A stretch of 7,069 nucleotides of DNA. Source: Gammaproteobacteria bacterium. GTDB lineage: Bacteria > Pseudomonadota > Gammaproteobacteria > Nitrococcales > Nitrococcaceae. Positions 1-6,113 of this stretch are shown piece by piece. The stretch lies in NCBI GenBank assembly GCA_018334525.1, contig JAGXLT010000043.1, positions 1 through 7,069 of the forward strand, written 5' to 3'. The translations under genes and the position numbers were made by a program. Every line of letters begins with the position of its first letter. The first letter of the stretch is position 1. The notes under the pieces are model-generated. The model was not told where the DNA came from. It saw only the letters and a program-made list of their open reading frames with translations, and ran no database searches.

Positions 1-1
1 A

Positions 2-3000
2 GCCGAGCGGCGCACTCGCCGCCCCGCACCAAAAGCATGGCTGAATGTGATCGGCGCTGCCGAACATAACCTGCAGAATATTGATGTGGCCCTGCCCCTG
101 CAGCGATTAGTCTGCCTGACCGGTGTTTCAGGTTCCGGCAAATCCACGCTTTTGGAGTCCATTCTCTATCGCGGCCTGCGTAAGCAGTTGGGGGAAGCCG
201 TCGATCCGCCCGGCGCTTTTACCGGGTTCACGGGGCATGAAGCGATTGATGAGGTCATTTTGGTCGACCAAAGCGCTATTGGCCGCACCACCCGATCCAA
301 CCCCGCCAGCCACGTCGGCGTGCTCGACCCCTTACGCAAAGCCTTCGCGCGTGAGCCATTAGCCATTGAGCGCGGTTACACGGCAAGCACCTTTAGTTTT
401 AATAGCGGTAATGGCCGCTGCCCCACCTGTGGGGGTAATGGCTTTGAGCATGTCGAAATGCAGTTCTTATCCGATGTTTATTTACGCTGCGTTGAATGCG
501 ACGGGCGGCGCTATCGTGATGCAGTATTGGATGTTCGCCTGCCACCCGCGCCAGGATGCGATGCGCTGCCCGCCTCAATGGCTGATTGTTTAGAGATGAC
601 CGTTGCTCAGGCCAAGGCGTTTTTTGCCAATAAGCCGGATATTCTGCGCGGACTTGAGCCGCTGGAGGCCGTTGGCTTGGGTTATTTGCGACTCGGCCAG
701 CCCGTGCCCACCTTGTCCGGTGGCGAGGCGCAGCGCCTGAAGCTTGCCGGCCATTTAGCCAAAGCAAAGCATAAAAAGGCCGGGCATACCCTGTTTTTAT
801 TTGATGAGCCCACCACCGGGCTGCATTTCGATGATATTCGCGTATTACTCACCGCTTTAGAGCGACTACTCGATGCCGAGCACTCCATTGTTATCATTGA
901 GCATAATCTGGATGTGATGCTGGCCGCAGACTGGTTGGTTGATCTTGGCCCTGAGGGCGGCGATGCCGGGGGGCAGGTCATTGCACAGGGCCCGCCCGAT
1001 GCACTCATGGATGCCGCAGCGCAAAGCCCTACCGGGGCGGCTTTACGTCGACATGTGGCAGCCCTTGAGCAGGATGCGCCGTTGCAGGTGGCTGAACCAC
1101 CCGTTGCTCGGCAGGCACTTTATACCGATCAGGCCATCATGATTCATAATGCGCGTGAGCATAATCTGCGCGGCATTGATTTGCGCATACCGCGTAATCA
1201 AATGAGTGTTATTACAGGGTTATCAGGCTCGGGCAAAAGCACCGTGGCCTTTGATATCGTATTTAATGAAGGTCAACGGCGGTATTTAGAGTCGCTGAAT
1301 GCCTATGCCCGGCAATTCGTGCAGCCGGCGGCAAAGCCGGATGTTGATGCGGTGACCGGCATTCCCCCCACAGTCGCCATCGAACAGCGTACCAGCCGTG
1401 GCGGGCATAAAAGTACCGTTGGCACGCTGACAGAGCTGCATCATTTTTTACGATTGCTGTTCGTCAAGCTGGGCACCCAGTACTGCCCCGATTGTGATTT
1501 GCCGATTACCGAGCGCAGCCGCGAAGCGATTGCTGAACACCTGCTAACTACCTATCGTGGCCAGCCCATTACGCTTTTGGCACCCCTCATTATTGCGCGC
1601 AAAGGGTATTACACCGATCTTGCACAATGGGCGGCGAATAAAGGATTTGAAACACTGCGCGTGGATGGTGAGGATCAGCCCACCGGGCAATGGCCGCGGT
1701 TAGATCGCTTTCGGGAGCACGACATTGACCTGCCAGTCGTTACGCTAACGCCGGATCCAGCGGATGAATCCGCCCTTCTGGCAGCCCTTGATCAGGCGCT
1801 GGCCTATGGCAAGGGGCAGGTACGTGTGAGCACGCCGGATGGCGACTCCGCATTGTATTCTACGGAACGCGCCTGCCCGGGCTGTGCACGCAGCTTCAAC
1901 CCGTTGGATCCGCGTTTATTTTCATATAACACTGCGCATGGTTGGTGCCCCGGCTGCCTAGGCACTGGACGGACTCAGGTTGAACCGCCTGAAGAGCCAG
2001 AAACTTGCCCGCTTTGCAATGGCCATCGCCTGCGCCCCGAAGCACTGGCCGTCCGTTTTCTTGATCGTGGTATTGCTGAATACGGCGCACTATCAGTTGC
2101 CGCTGCTAAAACGCTATTTGCCGACCTAACGCTAACAGGCAGGGCTGGCGCAATTGCTAGAGACATCCTGCCGGAGCTGCAAAATCGGCTCGGTTTTTTG
2201 CAGGACGTTGGCCTGGGGTATCTGACCCTCGATCGCGCCGCACCCACACTTTCGGGTGGCGAAGCACAACGTATTCGGCTGGCGGCTCAGCTTGGCTCAA
2301 ACCTTCAGGGGGTTTGTTACATCCTCGATGAACCGACGATTGGTTTACATGCGCGGGATAATCGCTTGTTGCTCGATACACTCGAGAAACTGGAGAAAAA
2401 GGGCAACACCTTATTAGTGGTGGAACATGACGAAGACACCATTCGGCGTGCCGCGCATGTTATCGACTTAGGCCCGGGCGCAGGCATTAGGGGCGGGCGT
2501 GTTGTTGCCGAAGGCACGCTTGATGAGCTGCTGGCCAATCCGAAATCAGTCACCGGCCGTGCCCTGGCAGAGCCATTGGTTCATCCCAGCCTGGGCAAAC
2601 GCCGTAAGGCGGCAAAGGCCGATAAAATCATCATTAAAAATGCGCAGGCCAACAACTTAAAGCAGGTCAATTTAACCCTGCCTTTAGAGTGCTTAACAGT
2701 GGTCAGTGGCGTATCCGGCTCTGGCAAAAGCACGCTGATTCGAGAGGTACTGCATGGCGAGCTTAAACGCCGACTGGCAGACCGCGAAACGGCCAAACAG
2801 CAACTGATTGATCGCGTGCTGGAAGTCGATCAGACACCAATCGGCAAAACACCGCGCTCCTGCCCGGCCACTTATGTGGGCCTTTATGATGAGATTCGCC
2901 GCTTATTTGCAGAAACCGAAGAGGCGCGAATTCGCGGCTACGGCCCGAGTCGCTTTTCCTTTAATACGCGAGAAGGCCGCTGCCCCGAATGCGAAGGTCA

Positions 3001-3613
3001 AGGCGTTAAGCGCATCGAGATGAATTTTCTGCCGGATGTGACCCTGCCCTGCGATGTGTGCCATGGTCAGCGCTTTAGCGCAGAAACGCTGGCCGTGACA
3101 TGGCGTGACCATTCGATTGGTGATGTTTTGAACATGGACATTGAAACGGCGGTCGATTTTTTTGCGGCCCAACCCAAGCTCCATCATGCGCTCGGTTTAC
3201 TGCGCGACACCGGACTGGGTTATTTAACGCTCGGCCAGCCCAGCCCGACGCTATCGGGCGGTGAGGCACAACGCATTAAACTGGTGAGTGAGCTTGCCAA
3301 GGCACGCCCTGCCGGCAGCCGCGGCAAGCAGCCCAAGACCCTTTATATTTTGGACGAGCCCACCGTCGGCTTGCATATTGCGGATGTAGAACGTCTAATT
3401 CGTATCCTGCATCGGTTAGTGGATGCCGGCCATAGTGTGGTCATCATTGAACATAACCTCGATTTAATTGCGGAGGCCGATTGGCTGATTGATTTGGGCC
3501 CTGAAGGTGGCGAGGCCGGCGGCCGAATTGTCGCCGAAGGCACGCCAGAGAAAGTCATGCGCAAAGCCGACTCACAAACCGGTCGGCTACTGGCAGAATT
3601 TCAAAATCGGTAA
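2..3613 (+). CDS. uvrA: Double-length UvrA-like excinuclease ABC subunit A, 5' end outside the window
   Basis: ATPase of the UvrA family (ABC-type, DNA damage recognition in nucleotide excision repair). The frame is open from the left edge, so GTG 47 is not the true start; residues below are counted from it only for convenience. Three ATPase domains are visible. First, a domain II: Walker A GVSGSGKST 26-34, zinc cysteines C125/C128 and C148/C151, signature LSGGEAQR 223-230, Walker B D253-E254. Second, a domain I: Walker A GLSGSGKST 391-399, a UvrB-binding-like region about 480-608, cysteines C610/C613, C634/C637 and C654/C657, signature 735-742, D761-E762. Third, another domain II: Walker A 888-896, C979/C982 and C1002/C1005, signature 1069-1076, D1103-E1104. 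Canonical UvrA is about 940 aa with one I-II pair, so II-I-II implies a missing upstream domain I and a tandem fusion, as in the roughly 1,800-aa chlamydial UvrA. The second copy lacks the insertion domain. It may be a paralogue beside a normal uvrA elsewhere; this window cannot tell. Confidence 0.93.
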   Translation, partial: AERRTRRPAPKAWLNVIGAAEHNLQNIDVALPLQRLVCLTGVSGSGKSTLLESILYRGLRKQLGEAVDPPGAFTGFTGHEAIDEVILVDQSAIGRTTRSNPASHVGVLDPLRKAFAREPLAIERGYTASTFSFNSGNGRCPTCGGNGFEHVEMQFLSDVYLRCVECDGRRYRDAVLDVRLPPAPGCDALPASMADCLEMTVAQAKAFFANKPDILRGLEPLEAVGLGYLRLGQPVPTLSGGEAQRLKLAGHLAKAKHKKAGHTLFLFDEPTTGLHFDDIRVLLTALERLLDAEHSIVIIEHNLDVMLAADWLVDLGPEGGDAGGQVIAQGPPDALMDAAAQSPTGAALRRHVAALEQDAPLQVAEPPVARQALYTDQAIMIHNAREHNLRGIDLRIPRNQMSVITGLSGSGKSTVAFDIVFNEGQRRYLESLNAYARQFVQPAAKPDVDAVTGIPPTVAIEQRTSRGGHKSTVGTLTELHHFLRLLFVKLGTQYCPDCDLPITERSREAIAEHLLTTYRGQPITLLAPLIIARKGYYTDLAQWAANKGFETLRVDGEDQPTGQWPRLDRFREHDIDLPVVTLTPDPADESALLAALDQALAYGKGQVRVSTPDGDSALYSTERACPGCARSFNPLDPRLFSYNTAHGWCPGCLGTGRTQVEPPEEPETCPLCNGHRLRPEALAVRFLDRGIAEYGALSVAAAKTLFADLTLTGRAGAIARDILPELQNRLGFLQDVGLGYLTLDRAAPTLSGGEAQRIRLAAQLGSNLQGVCYILDEPTIGLHARDNRLLLDTLEKLEKKGNTLLVVEHDEDTIRRAAHVIDLGPGAGIRGGRVVAEGTLDELLANPKSVTGRALAEPLVHPSLGKRRKAAKADKIIIKNAQANNLKQVNLTLPLECLTVVSGVSGSGKSTLIREVLHGELKRRLADRETAKQQLIDRVLEVDQTPIGKTPRSCPATYVGLYDEIRRLFAETEEARIRGYGPSRFSFNTREGRCPECEGQGVKRIEMNFLPDVTLPCDVCHGQRFSAETLAVTWRDHSIGDVLNMDIETAVDFFAAQPKLHHALGLLRDTGLGYLTLGQPSPTLSGGEAQRIKLVSELAKARPAGSRGKQPKTLYILDEPTVGLHIADVERLIRILHRLVDAGHSVVIIEHNLDLIAEADWLIDLGPEGGEAGGRIVAEGTPEKVMRKADSQTGRLLAEFQNR

Positions 3614-3631
3614 AACATAAAGGAAAACAGT

Positions 3632-4096
3632 ATGCCTAAAAGTTCCATTTTCCCCGTACGGGTTGACCTGCCGCTGGCACAAGCCAACCAAATCATCGAA
3701 TCAGCACTGGCTAAAGGCAAAGAGCGCGGCTTTATGCCCCTGACCGTTGTTGTGATGGATAGTGGTGGGCATATTGTTGCCATGGCAAGAGAAGACGGGT
3801 CCGGCAATGTGCGCCAACAGATTGCGCAGGGTAAGGCGCGGGGCGCACTGGGCTTAGGCATCGCCAGCCGCACGATTGGTGAGCGCAACCAGGGCCGAGA
3901 AGCCTTTTTAGCCGCGCTCGCAGCTGCCGCTGACGGGCAGTTCATTCCTGTGGCCGGCGGTGTTTTAGTGTTAGAGGATGGTGTGGCGATTGGCGCGGTG
4001 GGTATCAGTGGTGATACCTCGGATGCTGACGAAGAATGCGCGGTTGCCGGCATTCAGGCGGCAGGCTATCAGGCCGGCATTGATACGCCGGACTAA
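3632..4096 (+). CDS. GlcG/HbpS family (DUF336) heme-binding-like protein
   Basis: A 154-aa single-domain protein of the GlcG/HbpS family, whose members include the heme-binding HbpS of Streptomyces, GlcG of the E. coli glycolate locus and the PduO C-terminal domain. Visible family features are an N-terminal helix (about 13-33), the strand and turn VVVMDSGGHIVAM (39-51), a following REDG, a conserved K68-A69 helix, the PVAGG turn (106-110) and the C-terminal GAVGISGDTSDADE block (121-134). There is no signal peptide, so it should be cytoplasmic. The only histidine is H47, which limits the possible heme ligands. ATG 3632 is preceded by AGGA at 3621-3624 with 7-nt spacing, a good ribosome binding site. 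It lies 18 bp behind the uvrA-like stop with no terminator between, so co-transcription is likely. The family is certain; its ligand or reaction is not, since several members have no known function. Confidence 0.88.
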   Translation: MPKSSIFPVRVDLPLAQANQIIESALAKGKERGFMPLTVVVMDSGGHIVAMAREDGSGNVRQQIAQGKARGALGLGIASRTIGERNQGREAFLAALAAAADGQFIPVAGGVLVLEDGVAIGAVGISGDTSDADEECAVAGIQAAGYQAGIDTPD

Positions 4097-4485
4097 CTCG
4101 ACTGGCGCTTAAATGCGGCAAGTTCACGGCGGTCACGGCGCTCGGGTCGATGCTCGGGTCGAGGCTGGGCCGCCATGCTTGCACGCTGCGTTAATCGTTG
4201 CTGCTCTCTATTCTCGACACTTTCCGCTGTTTCTGCATAAAGCTGCTGTGCCACTGAGGCGGGCCCTCGTTGCTCACTCAAGCCCAATACATCAACCTCA
4301 AACACCACAGAGCCTTTACCCACCACTACGCGTTGCCCGATACGAATGGCGCGTGCCGGTTTAGCGCGCACACCATCGACACTCACCTTGCCCGCACGAA
4401 TCGCATCGGCTGCCATGCGCCGGGTTTTAAAAAACCGCGCCGCCCACAGCCAGCGATCTAACCGTACCGAGACCTCTGTACTCAT
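4093..4485 (-). CDS. hslR: Hsp15-type S4-domain ribosome rescue protein HslR
   Basis: A 130-aa protein matching heat shock protein 15 (E. coli HslR, 133 aa), which binds free 50S subunits still carrying a nascent chain and tRNA and helps recycle them. The S4 RNA-binding domain fills about residues 7-67, with the hallmark RLDRWLWAARFFKTR start (8-22), the AADAIRAGKVSVDG helix-turn (25-38) and a strand segment to about 65. The tail from about 92 is rich in Arg, Gln and Glu (for example RPERRDRR 113-120), as in other Hsp15 proteins. The ATG overlaps the rraA stop in an ATGA tetranucleotide and has no strong Shine-Dalgarno of its own, suggesting translational coupling to rraA. In E. coli hslR sits beside hslO (Hsp33); here the partner is rraA instead. 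Its TAG stop overlaps the stop of the opposing GlcG-family gene. Confidence 0.92.
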   Translation of the reverse strand: MSTEVSVRLDRWLWAARFFKTRRMAADAIRAGKVSVDGVRAKPARAIRIGQRVVVGKGSVVFEVDVLGLSEQRGPASVAQQLYAETAESVENREQQRLTQRASMAAQPRPEHRPERRDRRELAAFKRQSS

Positions 4486-4961
4486 CCCAGTGGCGTCTCG
4501 GCAACCACAATTCCATCACGATCAGCACACAGCCACTGCCCGGGGGTCAGCGTTACGCCGGCCAGCGTTACAGGCACCCCGATTTCGCCACCGCCCCCTT
4601 TCACGCTGCGCCGCGGGTGCGTGTTCAGTGCTTTAACGCCGATATCGATTTCCGCCAGATCCGCAGCATCACGAATGCAGCCGTACACAACGACTCCGCT
4701 CCAGCCGTTATCCCGTGCCAAGGCACCGAGCTGATCGCCCAGCAGTGCACAGCGCAGCGAGGCCGCCCCATCGACCACAAGCACCCTGCCGTCTCCCGGC
4801 TGCTCAAGTAATGCGCGAACCTGAGTGTTGTCTTCAAACGTTTTTACCGTTTCGATAATGCCCGAGAAATTATGCCGGCCGCCATAATTACTGAATAACG
4901 GCGCTAAAATCTGCAGCTGATCTTCATGCTCATCGCATAAATCGCTGGTCTTAATGGCCAT
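4482..4961 (-). CDS. rraA: RraA family protein (RNase E inhibitor and/or 4-hydroxy-4-methyl-2-oxoglutarate aldolase-like)
   Basis: A 159-aa member of the RraA family, close in length to E. coli RraA (161 aa). Family features include the start TSDLCDEHEDQLQILAPLFS (5-24), the YGGR turn (26-29), FEDNTQVRALLEQ (42-54), GRVLVVDGAASLRCALLGD (58-76), GVVVYGCIRDAAD (89-101) and a C-terminal GVTLTPGQWLCADRDGIVVAE (135-155). E. coli RraA trims RNA turnover by binding RNase E. Enzymatic relatives are class II pyruvate aldolases and oxaloacetate decarboxylases that use an Arg-Asp pair followed by an acidic residue. Here R97-D98-x2-D101 is present, while from memory E. coli RraA has Gln where D98 stands, so catalysis is plausible. 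ATG 4961 has a good ribosome binding site (GGGAG, complement of 4968-4972, 6 nt upstream). It heads a two-gene transcript with hslR. Family assignment is firm; the choice between RNase E regulator and aldolase is inference. Confidence 0.9.
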   Translation of the reverse strand: MAIKTSDLCDEHEDQLQILAPLFSNYGGRHNFSGIIETVKTFEDNTQVRALLEQPGDGRVLVVDGAASLRCALLGDQLGALARDNGWSGVVVYGCIRDAADLAEIDIGVKALNTHPRRSVKGGGGEIGVPVTLAGVTLTPGQWLCADRDGIVVAETPLG

Positions 4962-4991
4962 CGATATCTCCCATATAAATCAATCAATAAC

Positions 4992-5016
4992 GCTAACCTT
5001 CCGCTGCACAGTTAGC
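4992..5016. repeat. Inverted repeat GCTAAC-N13-GTTAGC, possible operator
   Basis: GCTAAC at 4992-4997 is the exact reverse complement of GTTAGC at 5011-5016, separated by 13 bp. The half-site centres are 19 bp apart, roughly two helical turns, which would suit a dimeric regulator. It lies upstream of both divergent genes, about 31 bp from the rraA start and 20 bp from the rightward -35 box. A 6-bp repeat can arise by chance, so this is only a candidate. Confidence 0.3.
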
Positions 5017-5036
5017 AACCCGTCCATCCCTTCTAT

Positions 5037-5064
5037 TTGACACCACCTTTATCGAGCGCAGAAT
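5037..5064 (+). promoter_or_regulatory. Candidate sigma-70 promoter for the phosphoribulokinase-like gene
   Basis: A perfect -35 box TTGACA (5037-5042) is followed after 16 bp by CAGAAT (5059-5064), which matches four of six -10 consensus positions. Transcription would start near 5071, giving a leader of about 23 nt before ATG 5094. The -10 is flanked by two copies of GAGCGC (5054-5059 and 5066-5071, 12 bp apart), which could be a binding site or coincidence. Confidence 0.45.
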
Positions 5065-5093
5065 AGAGCGCCTGACAGTTCGTTGAGTATCTA

Positions 5094-6113
5094 ATGAAAA
5101 ACGCACAACCGCCACGCTTTGCTGAGGGCAGCCTTGCCCATGCGCTGCGCGATCGCTTTGATCGCGGCGAACGCCCGATACTCGTGGGTGTAGCGGGCGA
5201 TAGCGGCAGTGGCAAAACCACTTATACCGAAGGCATAGAGTGGCTTTTGGGCGCCGATCTGGTCAGTCAGATCAGCCTGGACGGCTATCACAAAGAGGAT
5301 CGTGCCACCCGCCGTCAATCGGGCAAATCCCCGCTGGACCCTAAAGCCAATCATCTGGCTCAGGCAGCGGAAGATCTGGCGCATCTGCAGCAGGGCATTG
5401 CCGTGGATATTCCGCGTTATGACCATCGGCACGGGCAGTTTCTGCCATCCCGGCGCCACACGCCAACGCCGGTTATTCTGATTGAAGGGCTGCATACCCT
5501 GTACTCGGAGTTTCAGCCGCTGCTGGATTTTCGGATTTTTGTCGATTCTGATGTGCGCGTGAAGCGCGACTGGAAGTTTGCGCGCGATACGCAGGAACGC
5601 GGTTATGCAGACACCGAAGCGGAATCGCAAATTGCCTCACGAGCGGATGAGTTCGAAAAGTGGCTGGCAGCCCAGCAGAACGCTGCCGATGTTGTTGTCC
5701 GCATTCATCCCAGCACACTGGGCACATTAGCGCTGGATGAAGTAGAAGACGACGGTAATGACACCTGCTATCACATCGAAGTGATCGTAACGCCTAATCA
5801 CTTAAGTCAGGCATCACTGTATTTTCCTGTTGATTTAAGTACGATGACGCGCCAAGAGGCATTGCCGTTTATGCTCGCGATGATTCCGAGCCGCTTTCAG
5901 GGGCATGGCGTGAATGTTCTGCATGTCGATGGGCATATGCCCCTAGCCGCACTAGACACGCTGGAAGATGAAATTCGGCAGTTTATCGGGAAGCCGACCG
6001 CATCAGTCACCAACACCGCCTCATCGGCGCTTCCTCCCACCATTCGGTTTGCCCAAATGCTCGTGGCCTGGCCGTTTTTAGGGCATTTAGCAACGCCTAC
6101 AGACGCTGCTTAA
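5094..6113 (+). CDS. Phosphoribulokinase/uridine kinase family protein (class II PRK-like)
   Basis: A 339-aa P-loop sugar kinase, near the length of class II phosphoribulokinases (about 330-350 aa), which phosphorylate ribulose 5-phosphate to ribulose 1,5-bisphosphate. Motifs: Walker A GVAGDSGSGKTT (32-43); LDGYHKEDR (62-70), giving the Asp, His and Arg that line up with catalytic D42, H45 and R49 of the Rhodobacter enzyme as D63, H66 and R70; LDPKAN (81-86); RYDH (108-111); ILIEGLHTLY (128-137) with E131; and the W160-x-x-x-RD-x-x-ERG segment. The C-terminal half (about 225-300) keeps a strand-rich region ending NVLHVDGHM. The last 40 residues look lineage-specific. Only one cysteine (C225) is present, so the redox switch of plant and cyanobacterial enzymes is absent. 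The start has only a weak GAG site (5085-5087). No RuBisCO or Calvin-cycle gene is nearby, so the true substrate is uncertain. No gene symbol is given. Confidence 0.8.
   Translation: MKNAQPPRFAEGSLAHALRDRFDRGERPILVGVAGDSGSGKTTYTEGIEWLLGADLVSQISLDGYHKEDRATRRQSGKSPLDPKANHLAQAAEDLAHLQQGIAVDIPRYDHRHGQFLPSRRHTPTPVILIEGLHTLYSEFQPLLDFRIFVDSDVRVKRDWKFARDTQERGYADTEAESQIASRADEFEKWLAAQQNAADVVVRIHPSTLGTLALDEVEDDGNDTCYHIEVIVTPNHLSQASLYFPVDLSTMTRQEALPFMLAMIPSRFQGHGVNVLHVDGHMPLAALDTLEDEIRQFIGKPTASVTNTASSALPPTIRFAQMLVAWPFLGHLATPTDAA

Larger units (their letters stand above)
4962..5093. other. Divergent intergenic region between rraA and the phosphoribulokinase-like gene
   Basis: This 132-bp stretch is the only real non-coding spacer in the window and must hold the start signals of both flanking genes. 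Toward the right it carries a TTGACA box with a usable -10. Toward the left the last 25 bp before rraA are AT-rich (CAATCAATAA and ATATAAAT on the plus strand), but I found no -35/-10 pair scoring well on the minus strand. A 6-bp inverted repeat lies between the two halves. I see no small ORF or RNA hairpin of note. Confidence 0.7.

Noticed and set aside
47..49. GTG at 47 as the start of the UvrA-like gene
   Set aside because: The frame is open back to base 2 and encodes a basic Pro/Arg linker of the kind found before UvrA domain II, and a UvrA never begins with domain II. The gene is cut by the window edge.
3601..4053. 150-codon open frame antisense to the GlcG-family gene
   Set aside because: Its product is rich in Ser, Pro, Ala and Thr with no recognisable domain, and it lies wholly opposite a clear family gene. 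It is a shadow frame of GC-rich coding DNA.
4074..4091. CCGGC-N8-GCCGG hairpin near the GlcG-family/hslR junction as a terminator
   Set aside because: Stem is only 5 bp, sits inside coding sequence and is not followed by a T-run on either strand.
5091..5630. 179-codon open frame antisense to the kinase gene
   Set aside because: No domain, no ribosome binding site, and the opposite strand has unmistakable kinase motifs.
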